The translations under genes were made by a program, and so were the position numbers. The notes below the pieces were generated by a model. It was not told the origin of the DNA, searched no databases, and was given only the letters and a program-made list of their open reading frames with translations. From positions 107,623-171,622 of the forward strand of contig NZ_JAGGQQ010000010.1 in NCBI RefSeq assembly GCF_018613195.1: DNA of 64,000 nt. Reading direction: 5' to 3'. This DNA is from Bacillus sp. ISL-45. GTDB lineage: Bacteria > Bacillota > Bacilli > Bacillales > Cytobacillaceae. Position 1 is the stretch's first letter. Each line of letters begins with the position of its first letter. Shown here one piece after another: positions 35,055 through 44,245 of the stretch.

Positions 35055-35796
35055 ATTGAACACTTATAATCGTGCTCTTCAGAAAGTAGAATATGATTTG
35101 GAATGGAATCAGAAACAAGCCGATTTAGTCAGGAGAAAACTGGAAAGGCAAATCTATAAGGAAAAGGTTAAATCTCGAGTTTTCAAAATTATCGGTTACG
35201 CATCAACTATAAGTATCACTTTTTCTCTTCTTTTTTTGCTCATTATTCAATTGGGCAATGAAGATTCATTTGTTTCAGGAATGCTATCAAAAGAAGAAAA
35301 GCTGTATACAATGGAAGTGGTCAACGGGAAAGAGACACCGGTTTTAACCGGAAAAGGAATGGAATATGTCGTTTATCCAATGGATGCCTACAAGGAGATT
35401 AATACAATCTCAGGAGAACCACTCCTTGCAGTATCTGTTGAAAATATAGGTAGTAAAGAACAAATATTTACACAGGCCTTTTACCCGACTTCAGAAGGAA
35501 GGTTTATTTCAGTACATTATACAAAGAATGAAACGGGATCAGTTGAAGAAATGAGTAGGTATTTCTTTCCCGAACATCCCCTCTACGGAACAAAAGTCAC
35601 GGAAATAAGTGTTTCAGGTCAACGGGCATTCCTACATGAACCTACTACAACAGAATATGGAACAGCTGCGTTATATATCGTTACCAAAAATTATGTATAC
35701 TATATGACTAATAAGGGGTTGTTGAATAAAAAGCAGGGTGATTCTGAGGAGTTAGTCAGACTTGCCAACTTGTTTAACTTTGAGGTTGAAAGATAA
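35038..35796 (+). CDS. Membrane-anchored anti-sigma factor partner
   Basis: 252 residues: N-terminal helical cytosolic part (RALQKVEYDLEWNQKQADLVRRKLERQ), one TM helix near 55-76 (ISITFSLLFLLIIQLG), and an extracytoplasmic domain of about 175 residues of sensor type. It has no zinc HxxxCxxC motif. The overlap with the sigma gene and topology support the anti-sigma role; the signal is unknown. Confidence 0.75.
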   Translation: MNIQSELNTYNRALQKVEYDLEWNQKQADLVRRKLERQIYKEKVKSRVFKIIGYASTISITFSLLFLLIIQLGNEDSFVSGMLSKEEKLYTMEVVNGKETPVLTGKGMEYVVYPMDAYKEINTISGEPLLAVSVENIGSKEQIFTQAFYPTSEGRFISVHYTKNETGSVEEMSRYFFPEHPLYGTKVTEISVSGQRAFLHEPTTTEYGTAALYIVTKNYVYYMTNKGLLNKKQGDSEELVRLANLFNFEVER

Positions 35797-35924
35797 AGGA
35801 TACATTTTAGAATTGATTATATGCTTAAATAATTGCCGATGCATTACTTGGAGTATAAATTAATTCTGTGAGTTAACAGGACTTAAAAGGTTTGTGAACC
35901 ATTATAATTTAAGGTAAGGGTGCT

Positions 35925-35982
35925 TTAATCCAAGAAGGATTAAGGCAGTTGTTTCTTATTGAGCTAACGAGGCAGTTATGTT
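35925..35982 (+). repeat. Terminator-like dispersed repeat, copy B, interrupted by the group II intron
   Basis: TTTAATCC-AAGA-AGGATTAA, then GGCAG, TTGTTTCTTATTGAGCTAACGA, GGCAG. It shares CTTATTGAGCTAA with copy C and ends exactly where the intron begins (GTGCG at 35983). Confidence 0.6.
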
Positions 35983-36890
35983 GTGCGAAATGTTTCTGGC
36001 TTAAATTGAGATTGGTCACAATCATCAGGTAAAGGTCAGGCAGTTCCTTACAGAGCTGAAGGGTTATATCGAAGAATCAAATGATGGGGTAACGCCCTGA
36101 AGGGTTCTCTCTTAGTCGAGTAGCACTGGATTTAATAAGAATGATAGTTATAAACTCGGTGAAAAGGCGTGAGAATTTACCGTAATAGGTTAAGCTGACG
36201 AAAGCCTACCCGATGGGGTGGTGTAAATCATGATGCTTGAGTTGAATGAATATGGTGAGAATGCGAATAAACCTAAAAGAAAAGGTTAAGCTGGCGAACT
36301 TCTGAATGTACGGGTCTAGAACTGCGATACATAGAAATGTGTATATCACCAAATTGTGAGGTAGCTGTGGGTGAGTAAGAATAACTAATATGAAAATCCA
36401 TGATACGTTCTAGGCGTATGAATGCTAACAGGCTTACAGGAAGCACCTAAGTTCATTCTATAATAGATATAATTCAACGTTGTAAGCTGATAACGTGGAG
36501 GGCTTACTCCCGAAGAAGCGGTGGCAGGGAAAGCAGTAATGACATTAGTTGCTGTATAACTTGTCTTTATGTCAGTGAAAGTGGTGGCACAGTACCAACG
36601 AAAGGTCTAATCAGCCTGGAGGGATAGCCACTAGACTAATGAAGAATCATTTAATCATGTAGGGCAAGTCTTTATCGGTTAATAAGGTTCTTGTGAGACT
36701 AATAGAGGTTTACCTCGTACTGGAGGCACCGACTTGTTAAAACGGAAGAATTGAGACATGAAGGGCTAAGGTTTCTGAAGTGTTGGTGATTAAATTGAAT
36801 TGGATTAGTTGGAACGCCGTATGCGGTGAAAGTCGCATGTACGGTGTGAACAGGGGGAAAAGGGAGCGATAACTTCAAACCCTTACCTAT
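35983..36890 (+). mobile_element. Group II intron lacking an intron-encoded protein
   Basis: The 5' end is GTGCG and the 3' end ACCTAT. Domain V is plain at about 36813-36848: CGCCGTA, TGCG, GTGAAAGT, CGCA, TGTACGGTG. Domain VI follows (AGGGAGCGATAACTTCAAACCCT with an unpaired A). Domain I features include AACTCGGTGAAAAGG, repeated TTAAGCTG(A/G)CGAA, and GTAGCTGTGGGTGAGTAAGA. The length is about 908 bp and no frame for a reverse transcriptase/maturase exists on either strand, so splicing or mobility would need a protein from elsewhere. Ends are set by consensus and may be off by a base or two. Confidence 0.85.
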
Positions 36891-37049
36891 CTGTATGAAT
36901 AAGGATTAGTTTATCTTGAATAAAAAAAGAACAAATATAGTCTCAAATAATAAATCCCACTCTCATTTAATTAGATTCTAAAAGGGATTATTGCCTGTTT
37001 TATAGAAATTAAGCCTAAATGGAGAACATGAAAAGGGTGAGTTTGTATC

Positions 37050-37598
37050 ATGTCTGCTGATTTCATCACTTACTATACTAAGAATAAAAAAACTGTCACA
37101 GTTCGAGAAGTAACCATATTGGATGCAGAAAGGATGTTATTAGCTGGAACAAAAGCATTAAAGGATGCCCCGTATATGCTAAGTACTGCTGAGGAACTGC
37201 AGAAGCTTACTGTTGAAGATATGAAGAAGTTGTTAAAGACTTATGATCAAAATCAGAATAATGTCCAATTTGTTGCTGAAGTTGACGGTGAACTGGTAGG
37301 TGCTATTGAATTTAAAAGCGGTGATAAAGAGAAAATTAGCCATCAAGGTTCTTTTGCAATGACAGTGCTCCCTGAGTTTCGTAATTACGGTATTGGAAGA
37401 GCATTATTAGCAACATTAATCAATTGGGCCAAAAATAATAGTGGAGTTGAAAAAGTTTGTCTAGAAGTAATGGAAGGTAACATTGGGGCTATAAATTTAT
37501 ATAAAACGATGGGATTTGTTGAAGAAGGGAGAAAAATAAAAGGTGTAAAATTTGAAGACTGTTATCAAGATTTAATTTTAATGGCTATATTTGTTTAA
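37050..37598 (+). CDS. GNAT family N-acetyltransferase
   Basis: 182 residues. GNAT core: VGAIEFKSG, the acetyl-CoA loop in VLPEFRNYGIGRALL (R-N-Y-G-I-G, about residues 108-113), VCLEVMEGNIGAINLYKTMGFVEEGR. Substrate unknown. ATG 37050 after AAAGGGTGAG. It lies in the low-GC accessory stretch, downstream of the intron. Confidence 0.85.
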   Translation: MSADFITYYTKNKKTVTVREVTILDAERMLLAGTKALKDAPYMLSTAEELQKLTVEDMKKLLKTYDQNQNNVQFVAEVDGELVGAIEFKSGDKEKISHQGSFAMTVLPEFRNYGIGRALLATLINWAKNNSGVEKVCLEVMEGNIGAINLYKTMGFVEEGRKIKGVKFEDCYQDLILMAIFV

Positions 37599-37625
37599 TC
37601 TATACATTGTTGAATTTCCAGTCTT

Positions 37626-37700
37626 GTGATTCAGAAAGGATTAACGCCTTTTTTGTTGAATTCCTTATTGAGCTAAAGAAGCAGAAGAGTGAAACAACGA
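37626..37700 (+). repeat. Terminator-like dispersed repeat, copy C
   Basis: GATTC-AGAA-AGGATTAA, then CGCC, T6, GTTGAATTCCTTATTGA and GCTAAAGAAGCAG. Downstream of the GNAT gene; nearly identical to copy A in its core. Confidence 0.7.
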
Positions 37701-37751
37701 ATATGGATGAAATGATGTATTGGAAACATTGAAGGGGGTGAAAAAATTAGT

Positions 37752-37946
37752 ATGTTCTTAAAATGGTTTTTGCTAATCATAGGTTTAGCAGTCATAGTAG
37801 GTACTCTGATTTTGGGTATCTCTACGGAACAGTCAGTTCCAGCGGGTGTAGATTTAGGGTTAGAAATTTATTACTTCATTGCCGTTTTAATTGGAGGCTT
37901 ATTTATTTACTTGAGTACCAGATTTTCTGGAATTCAAAACAAATAG
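37752..37946 (+). CDS. Small membrane protein, 64 residues
   Basis: Two TM helices (FLKWFLLIIGLAVIVGTLILGI and IYYFIAVLIGGLFIYLSTRF) joined by a short loop. Ribosome site GGGGGTG about 12 bp before ATG. No family recognised. It lies between repeat copy C and a bidirectional terminator. Confidence 0.6.
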   Translation: MFLKWFLLIIGLAVIVGTLILGISTEQSVPAGVDLGLEIYYFIAVLIGGLFIYLSTRFSGIQNK

Positions 37947-38031
37947 GTCATCATCAACAAACTTCAACTAACTGGTGCTTATGTTTAATACGAACCATTA
38001 TATTTTAAATCCAAAAATGCAATTAAACTAG

Positions 38032-38074
38032 AAAAATGGCGTGTCAAAACTGTTGTCAGTTTACACGCCATTTT
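38032..38074. terminator. Bidirectional terminator between small membrane protein gene and hmp
   Basis: AAAATGGCGTGT...ACACGCCATTTT with an inner ACTG/CAGT pair; A and T runs on both sides serve both strands. Confidence 0.8.
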
Positions 38075-38139
38075 CATTGTCATTTAAAAGATATGCACCC
38101 TAAAACGGAACGGTTTAATAGAAGGGAGCAAACTGTTAA

Positions 38140-39354
38140 TTAAGCCTCAAGACTTGCCATTGGACCAAAGAATTCGAAGTGAATTCTATCTTCTGTAACG
38201 TCAAGATCTTTTAATGCTGCGTTGATTGCTTTCATGAATGGTACCGGACCGCAGAAATAGAAATCAGATTGAGCAAGATCCACATTTTCTTTTAGCCATT
38301 CTTTCGTAATATAACCTTCAACGTCAAAGCTTTTATTCTCGCGGTCTTCTTCAGTTGGCTGGTCGTAGAATACCACTGAATTCACCTTTGCCTTTGCAGC
38401 AGTTGCAGCAACTTCATCTTTCAGTGCATGGACTTTGCCGTTCTGGGCTGCGTGGATGAAAGTCACTTCTTTTTCCGGCTGCAAATCAGCTACTGTGTTC
38501 AGCATGCTGACCATTGGAGTCAGGCCAACGCCGCCGCTTAGCAGGACAACTGGTGTATCTTTTTCAGTATCGAGGAAGAAGTCGCCTGCCGGTGCGCTGA
38601 TTTGGAGGACTTCTCCTTCTTCTACTGTATTGTGAAGGTAATTCGATACCTTGCCATCCGGAGTTTCCATGCCAGCTTCCTTTTTAACGCTGATGCGGTA
38701 ATAGTCTTTCCCTGGAGCATCCGACAAGCTGTACTGGCGGATATGAGTGAAATCTTCTCCTTCGATTTCAAGCTTGATGCTGATATACTGTCCTGGCTTA
38801 AATGAAGCAATTTCCTTTCCATCAACCGGCTTCAGGTAAAAAGAAGTGATAACTTCACTTTCCTCGACCTTTTTCGCAACAATGAATGGACGGAAGTCCT
38901 TCCAGCCGCCTTTCTGGGTTGCAGCCTCATCATACATTTCCGCTTCAACAGAGATGAACGCGTCAGCAATTACTCCATATGCAGCTGCCCAGGCATTGAT
39001 GATCTCATCTGTAGCCGCATCGCCAAGCACTTCCTTAATCGCCATCAGCAAGTGCTTTCCTACGATCGGGTAATGCTCAGGCAAAATGCCAAGACTGCGG
39101 TGCTTATGAGCAATCTGGTTCACAACCGGCAGGATTGCTTCAAGGTTGTCGATGTATTTTGCAGCTGCATAGACAGTTCCAGCCAAAGCTCTCTGCTGTC
39201 TGCCCTGCTTCTGGTTCGCATGGTTAAAAATATTCAAAAGCTCCGGATGATTTTCAAACATCGTTTTATAAAATACTGTCGTGATTTGTTCACCGTGAAC
39301 TTCAAGTACTGGTACTGTAGATTTGATGATCTCAATTGTTTTTTGATCTAGCAT
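38140..39354 (-). CDS. hmp: Flavohaemoglobin, nitric oxide dioxygenase
   Basis: 404 residues. N-terminal globin domain with proximal His in QIAHKHRSLGI (about 85) and Tyr/Gln distal elements, then a ferredoxin-reductase-like FAD domain (RQYSLSD) and NAD(P)H domain (LLSGGVGLTPMVSML, FYFCGPVPFM). Oxidises NO to nitrate. ATG 39354 follows GGGGAGTG at 8 bp; the GTG at 39363 is inside the ribosome site. A symmetrical sequence lies upstream and could bind a redox/NO regulator. Confidence 0.95.
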   Translation of the reverse strand: MLDQKTIEIIKSTVPVLEVHGEQITTVFYKTMFENHPELLNIFNHANQKQGRQQRALAGTVYAAAKYIDNLEAILPVVNQIAHKHRSLGILPEHYPIVGKHLLMAIKEVLGDAATDEIINAWAAAYGVIADAFISVEAEMYDEAATQKGGWKDFRPFIVAKKVEESEVITSFYLKPVDGKEIASFKPGQYISIKLEIEGEDFTHIRQYSLSDAPGKDYYRISVKKEAGMETPDGKVSNYLHNTVEEGEVLQISAPAGDFFLDTEKDTPVVLLSGGVGLTPMVSMLNTVADLQPEKEVTFIHAAQNGKVHALKDEVAATAAKAKVNSVVFYDQPTEEDRENKSFDVEGYITKEWLKENVDLAQSDFYFCGPVPFMKAINAALKDLDVTEDRIHFEFFGPMASLEA

Positions 39355-39443
39355 AATATACACTCCCCTATGTCTATATCTTCTCGTCGAGGTTTGTTTA
39401 CCTCATTCCCATAGTGATTATAATAAATTATTTCAGCAGACTA

Positions 39444-39459
39444 AGTGATTCAAATCACA
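39444..39459. promoter_or_regulatory. Fnr/CRP-like palindrome upstream of hmp
   Basis: AGTGA-TTCAAA-TCACA, 90 bp upstream of the hmp start. Same half-site spacing as the ccm sites. Regulator unknown. Confidence 0.35.
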
Positions 39460-39624
39460 CTATTGTAAAATAGTGCTTTCGAATCGGATTATTGTTTAGT
39501 ACTTTCTATATTCCAAGCCCGTTTCATGATAAAAATGAACCAGATTTGGAGATATGACTGTTTAGACCAATCATAATTGTATGAAAAAAGGGCTAACAAT
39601 AGTTTTTAAAGCGATACTTTCACT

Positions 39625-39770
39625 TTTTATAGTGACTTTTTCATTTTTATAGCGATATTTTCACCTTTTATAGCGACTTTTTCATTTTTATAGCGAGAAG
39701 CAAACTTTTATAGCGACTTTTTAACTTTTATAGCGAAAATCAACTTTTTATAGCGAATTGGAAATTATCG
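39625..39770. repeat. Cluster of about 20-nt periodic TTTTATAGCGA repeats
   Basis: Seven degenerate units of 19-22 nt with core TTTTTATAGCGA (first unit AGTGA), separated by short variable spacers (CTTTTTCA, TATTTTCACC, GAAGCAAAC). No open frame. Its core resembles the reverse complement of the core at 21668-21790. Confidence 0.75.
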
Positions 39771-39789
39771 CTGATTTTTTCCAGTTATA

Positions 39790-39819
39790 AAATAATAAAA
39801 GCACTGCCTCAGCAGTGCT
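39790..39819 (-). terminator. Terminator of the men operon
   Basis: On the minus strand AGCACTGC TGAG GCAGTGCT followed by TTTATTATTTTA, just past menC. Confidence 0.85.
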
Positions 39820-39828
39820 CTCCGCATT

Positions 39829-40941
39829 CTAAAACTCAAAACGTTCTTCAAAAACAGTTACTTCCTTCATTCTCTTCCTGTTCAGTTCAAAGCCAATACC
39901 CGGACTGTCTGGCACCTTGATCATTCCGTTTTCTACTTTGATTTCCGGCATGATGATATCTTGCTCCCAATAACGGTCTGAACCGGAGATATCACCTGGT
40001 ATCGTAAAGCCTGGGAGCGATGCAAGAGCGATATTTTGCGCTCTGGAAATGCCAAACTCGATCATCCCGCCTGCCCAGACTGGAATTCCTTTGGAATGAC
40101 AGTAATCGTGAATCCGTTTCGCTTCCCCTAGGCCGCCCACTCGGCCGATTTTAATATTGATGATCTTGCAGCTGCCGAGCTCGATTGCTTTCCTAGCGTC
40201 ATCAAATGTCACGATGCTTTCATCAAGGCAAATAGGTGTATCAATTTGCTTCTGCAGCGTGGCATGATTAACGATGTCATCAAAACCAAGCGGCTGCTCA
40301 ATCATCAGCAGCCCGAACTCATCCAGGGCTTTTAAGCGGTCAACATCCTTCAAGGAGTATGCCGAGTTGGCATCAGCCATTAACGGCAAATTAGGATACT
40401 GCTTACGAATTTCTGATATAAAGTGAAAATCATCTTCCGGACTGATTTTTACTTTTACCCTCTTGAATCCCTGTTTAAGATAGCCTTCAATTTGTTTAAG
40501 TGCTTCCGTTAAACTCGGGTTACCTACCACCACACCTGCAGGGATGGCTTCCGTAGTTCCCCCAATCAGCGCGGATAATGGGACACCCTCTTTCTTAGCT
40601 TGCAGATCCCAAAGCGCTGTTTCCAACGCTGCCTTCGCCATATGATTTCTGCGCACGGAACTGAACAGTGCGAAAGCTTCAACAGGGTGGCTGATCCCCT
40701 TCTCTTTCAAAATAGGAATTAAATAATCCTTTAGCATATGGTATGAAGTCTGGACGGTTTCCTCGGTGTACCATGGAGATGAAAAGGCCACGCCTTCCCC
40801 ACAACCAATAAAACCATTTCCGTCTTCAACCTCGACGATGATCGCTTCTCTCTCAGTAACTGAACCCAGATGGGTAGTAAAAGGGGACTTCAACGGCATT
40901 TTGATGATGGCTAATTTAACGGCTTTAATATCCAATGCCAT
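39829..40941 (-). CDS. menC: o-Succinylbenzoate synthase
   Basis: About 370 residues, enolase superfamily. Lys pair KVKIS (about 164), metal ligands MADANSAY, EQPLG and DESI, second base Lys in NIKIGRVGG. Dehydrates SHCHC to o-succinylbenzoate. Start options are ATG 40941 and TTG 40935; GGAAGGTG suits the TTG spacing better, so the true start may be 6 bp in. Overlaps menE by 17 bp. Last gene of the menaquinone operon. Confidence 0.93.
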   Translation of the reverse strand: MALDIKAVKLAIIKMPLKSPFTTHLGSVTEREAIIVEVEDGNGFIGCGEGVAFSSPWYTEETVQTSYHMLKDYLIPILKEKGISHPVEAFALFSSVRRNHMAKAALETALWDLQAKKEGVPLSALIGGTTEAIPAGVVVGNPSLTEALKQIEGYLKQGFKRVKVKISPEDDFHFISEIRKQYPNLPLMADANSAYSLKDVDRLKALDEFGLLMIEQPLGFDDIVNHATLQKQIDTPICLDESIVTFDDARKAIELGSCKIINIKIGRVGGLGEAKRIHDYCHSKGIPVWAGGMIEFGISRAQNIALASLPGFTIPGDISGSDRYWEQDIIMPEIKVENGMIKVPDSPGIGFELNRKRMKEVTVFEERFEF

Positions 40942-42415
40942 CACCTTCCGCTGCGAGCCACTCGCGGAGTTTGCGCCTTAATAATTTCTTCGCGGCATTC
41001 CTTGGCAGGCTGTCAACAAAGTAAAATTTTTTCGGGAGCTTGTATTTTGCGAGTTTACGTTCACACAAGTCCTGCAAGTCTTCTTCTGAGGCCCCCGGTT
41101 CACTTTTTACAATAAAAGCCACTGGCACCTGTCCCCATTGTTCATCTGGCGCTCCAATCACACCGGCCTCAGCAACACCAGGATAGGAAAGCAGAATGCC
41201 TTCGATTTCAGCAGGATAGATATTTTCACCGCCTGAAATGATTAAATCAGAACGGCGGTCAAGGACATATAAAAAACCATCGCAGTCGATATAGCCAATA
41301 TCACCGGTATGAAGCCATCTTTCGCGGATTTTATCAGCAGTTTCATCGGGGCGGTTCAGGTACCCGATCGTCACATTCGGCCCTTTGACTACAATCTCTC
41401 CCTCAGCACCTGAAGGAACCTCCTGGCCATCACCATCAACAATCCGGATTTGGTTAGGAAATAGCGCTTTACCCGCAGATCCAAGTCGTTCAATGCTGTA
41501 TTCCGGAGATAAGGTCGCAAACTGTGATGAAGTTTCGGTCATGCCATAGGTCTGGAATACAGGGATTTCTTTTTCGAGACAGGACTCCAGCAAAGGAAGC
41601 GGTGCTGGCCCTCCCCCAAGCAGCATGCAACGAAAGGATTTCAGCAATCTTCCTGTTCCCAGTTCTTCAAGAATTCGTCTCAACATCGTGCTGACAACGG
41701 ACATGATGGTTATCTTGTATCGTTCGATATCCTCGATTACCTTTTTTTCGTCAAAAGATGAATGTAAAACAACTGGCATGCCATAAATCTGACTCCTCAT
41801 CAAAATAGAGTAGCCGCTGATATGGAAGATAGGGACCGTGCAAAGCCACTTATCATGTTCATAAAGACCGAGATTGAGTGCAGACGCATTCGCGCTCCAC
41901 CAATGGTTGCCATATGTTTGCATGACCCCCTTCGGATTGCCGGTCGTGCCTGAGGTATACATGATTGTCGTGATCTCGTTCAAATCGTATTCTTCAACAA
42001 CTAAGGAATCACCAACCTCTAGCCGCTTCAGTTTATCAGTACTGACGAATTTGATTCCTGAGTTAATCGAAGTTACTTTATCATCAAAACAGGATTCATA
42101 TACCAGCACTTCAGCGTCACAATCATCCAACTGCCATGTGAGCTCCTCCGATGTCAGTCGATTGTTCAAAATCACAGCCTTGATCCCGGTCATCTGTAAA
42201 GCGTATAAAATGAACACAGATTCCGCTTGATTAGAAAACAGAACCGCTGCCGTAGATCCTTTATGTAAACCCAGTGTTCCAAGCTTGCCAGTATAAGCTT
42301 TCGCTTCTTCAAAAACTTCCGAAAACGTATATGTGCGCCCCTCAAAGACCAGTGCTTCTCGATGGGGAGACAGTTCTGCCCGCTTTTTCAGCCAGTTTGG
42401 CATGGTTTCAGTCAT
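40925..42415 (-). CDS. menE: o-Succinylbenzoate-CoA ligase
   Basis: About 496 residues, ANL family. P-loop YTSGTTGNPKG (about 160-170), QTYGMTE, HTGDIG and the C-terminal Lys region. Activates o-succinylbenzoate with CoA using ATP. ATG 42415 follows AGAGGTG at 7 bp; the frame open to 42466 is not supported. Confidence 0.94.
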   Translation of the reverse strand: MTETMPNWLKKRAELSPHREALVFEGRTYTFSEVFEEAKAYTGKLGTLGLHKGSTAAVLFSNQAESVFILYALQMTGIKAVILNNRLTSEELTWQLDDCDAEVLVYESCFDDKVTSINSGIKFVSTDKLKRLEVGDSLVVEEYDLNEITTIMYTSGTTGNPKGVMQTYGNHWWSANASALNLGLYEHDKWLCTVPIFHISGYSILMRSQIYGMPVVLHSSFDEKKVIEDIERYKITIMSVVSTMLRRILEELGTGRLLKSFRCMLLGGGPAPLPLLESCLEKEIPVFQTYGMTETSSQFATLSPEYSIERLGSAGKALFPNQIRIVDGDGQEVPSGAEGEIVVKGPNVTIGYLNRPDETADKIRERWLHTGDIGYIDCDGFLYVLDRRSDLIISGGENIYPAEIEGILLSYPGVAEAGVIGAPDEQWGQVPVAFIVKSEPGASEEDLQDLCERKLAKYKLPKKFYFVDSLPRNAAKKLLRRKLREWLAAEGDGIGY

Positions 42416-42601
42416 CGATGTCACCTCTTCTCTACATACTAAAACAGCTTGATGGAGGTCCATCAAGCTGTTGCAGTTTTAAAATCGTATTGCTTATCGT
42501 ACCATGTTTGCCGTCCTCATTATTAGGCCCTTTTTGTGAGTTTCCAGAACGAAAAGAGCTATACATGAGGGAGCAAGCAACAAGTAACGAAAAGAGCTTA
42601 A

Positions 42602-43420
42602 TCAAGGGAATCTTGGGAACTGGCCGAAGTCTGGCTTGCGCTTTTCTTTGAACGCATCGCGTCCTTCTTTTGCTTCTTCTGTTGTGTAGTAAAGCAATGT
42701 TGCGTCCCCTGCCATCTGCTGAAGTCCAGCAAGACCATCAGTATCAGCGTTCATCGCAGCTTTCAAGAAACGAAGTGCTGTCGGGCTCTTCTCAAGGATT
42801 TCCTCACACCACTTGAGTGTTTCTTCTTCAACCTGATCAAGAGGTACAACTGTGTTGACAAGACCCATGTCCATAGCTTCCTGGGCATTGTACTGACGGC
42901 ATAAGAACCAGATTTCGCGAGCCTTTTTGTGGCCGACGATTCTTGCAAGGTAGCCTGAACCGTAACCAGCATCAAAGCTACCTACTTTAGGGCCTGTCTG
43001 GCCGAAGATTGCATTATCAGCCGCTATTGTCAGGTCACATACGACATGAAGCACATGTCCGCCGCCGATTGCGTAACCTTTAACCTGAGCAATTACCGGT
43101 TTAGGGATCACACGGATCAAACGCTGAAGGTCAAGGACATTCAAGCGAGGAATCTCATCTTCACCAACGTAACCGCCATGTCCGCGGACTTTCTGGTCTC
43201 CGCCTGAGCAGAATGCATCGTCTCCAGCACCAGTAAGCACGATTACGCCAACGCTTGAATCATCACGTGCATAAGCAAATGCATCGATCATTTCCATAAC
43301 CGTTTTAGGACGGAAAGCGTTGCGCACTTCCGGGCGGTTAATGGTAATTCTAGCAATGCCATTATATGTTTCATACAGAATATCTTCATACTTGCGTTCA
43401 GAAACCCATTCAACTGTCAT
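42602..43420 (-). CDS. menB: 1,4-Dihydroxy-2-naphthoyl-CoA synthase
   Basis: 272 residues, crotonase fold. [13 protein letters not shown] oxyanion/active loop (about residues 71-83), [31 protein letters not shown]. Closes the naphthoate ring from o-succinylbenzoyl-CoA. Well-conserved start MTVEWVSER. Follows menH by 15 bp. Confidence 0.96.
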   Translation of the reverse strand: MTVEWVSERKYEDILYETYNGIARITINRPEVRNAFRPKTVMEMIDAFAYARDDSSVGVIVLTGAGDDAFCSGGDQKVRGHGGYVGEDEIPRLNVLDLQRLIRVIPKPVIAQVKGYAIGGGHVLHVVCDLTIAADNAIFGQTGPKVGSFDAGYGSGYLARIVGHKKAREIWFLCRQYNAQEAMDMGLVNTVVPLDQVEEETLKWCEEILEKSPTALRFLKAAMNADTDGLAGLQQMAGDATLLYYTTEEAKEGRDAFKEKRKPDFGQFPRFP

Positions 43421-43435
43421 TTAGACAACCTCCTA

Positions 43436-44245
43436 TTATGTATTCGACAAAAACTCACTTACTATTGTACCAAATTTTTCACGTTCTTCCACATGAATTG
43501 CATGGCCGCAGCTATTTATAGTCAAATGTGTCGGATTTGGGAGTATGGAAGCCATTTCTGCGGCTATTTTACAGAACTTTTCATCAAGCTCCCCTGTAAT
43601 CAGAAGGGTCTCGAAATCGAAGTTCTCCAGATGGTCCCACCATGAAGGCTGGGCTCCTGTCCCCATTCCCCTAAGACTGTTAGCCAGTCCAACAGGATCA
43701 TTCCTCAGTCTTTGACTTCTTATTTGTTCCCTTACTTCAGCCGTAAGATTCAGCTGCGACTGAAATAGCGGGATCGATTCCCAAAAAGTGATGAATGGTT
43801 CCAGACCTTCATGCTCGATTTTACCTGCCAATTTGTAGTCCTGCTGAATTCTCGCATCACGCTCCTCTAAGTTGACCAACCCTGGTGTCGTGCTTTCAAG
43901 AACCAGCTTCCTTACTCTCTCTGGATACAGACTCGCAAACGTGATCGCCGTCCTGCCACCCATTGAGTACCCAAGGAAATCCGCTTTTTCAATGCCCAGC
44001 TGGTCTAAAAGCACTTTTAAATCATTTGCGGCATTCTGGATGTCATATCGCTCCGTATCGCCTGGCGATTCAGTCTCGCCATGTCCAATAAGGTCAACCA
44101 TCAAAAGCTTTGAATGCTTCCCCCACATAGGACAAAACGGCTTCCAAGTAGAAGCCGCGCCAGTAAATCCATGAAGCAACACAAGGGGAAAACCATCGCC
44201 GCACTGCTCGACATGATATCGTACGCCGTTGATCAAGGTCTTCAT
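43436..44245 (-). CDS. menH: SHCHC synthase
   Basis: 269 residues, alpha/beta hydrolase with LLHGFTGAAST, GYSMGGR nucleophile elbow (Ser about 98), catalytic Asp TGELDEK, His in CGHAIHVEE. Eliminates pyruvate from SEPHCHC. Overlaps menD by 4 bp (ATGA). Confidence 0.9.
   Translation of the reverse strand: MKTLINGVRYHVEQCGDGFPLVLLHGFTGAASTWKPFCPMWGKHSKLLMVDLIGHGETESPGDTERYDIQNAANDLKVLLDQLGIEKADFLGYSMGGRTAITFASLYPERVRKLVLESTTPGLVNLEERDARIQQDYKLAGKIEHEGLEPFITFWESIPLFQSQLNLTAEVREQIRSQRLRNDPVGLANSLRGMGTGAQPSWWDHLENFDFETLLITGELDEKFCKIAAEMASILPNPTHLTINSCGHAIHVEEREKFGTIVSEFLSNT

Noticed and set aside
35925..36890. Possible riboswitch or large ncRNA instead of an intron
   Set aside because: GTGCG start, domain V sequence and AY end together fit a group II intron better than any ncRNA I know.
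39625..39770. CRISPR array
   Set aside because: Same reasons: period about 20 nt with imperfect cores, no cas genes.
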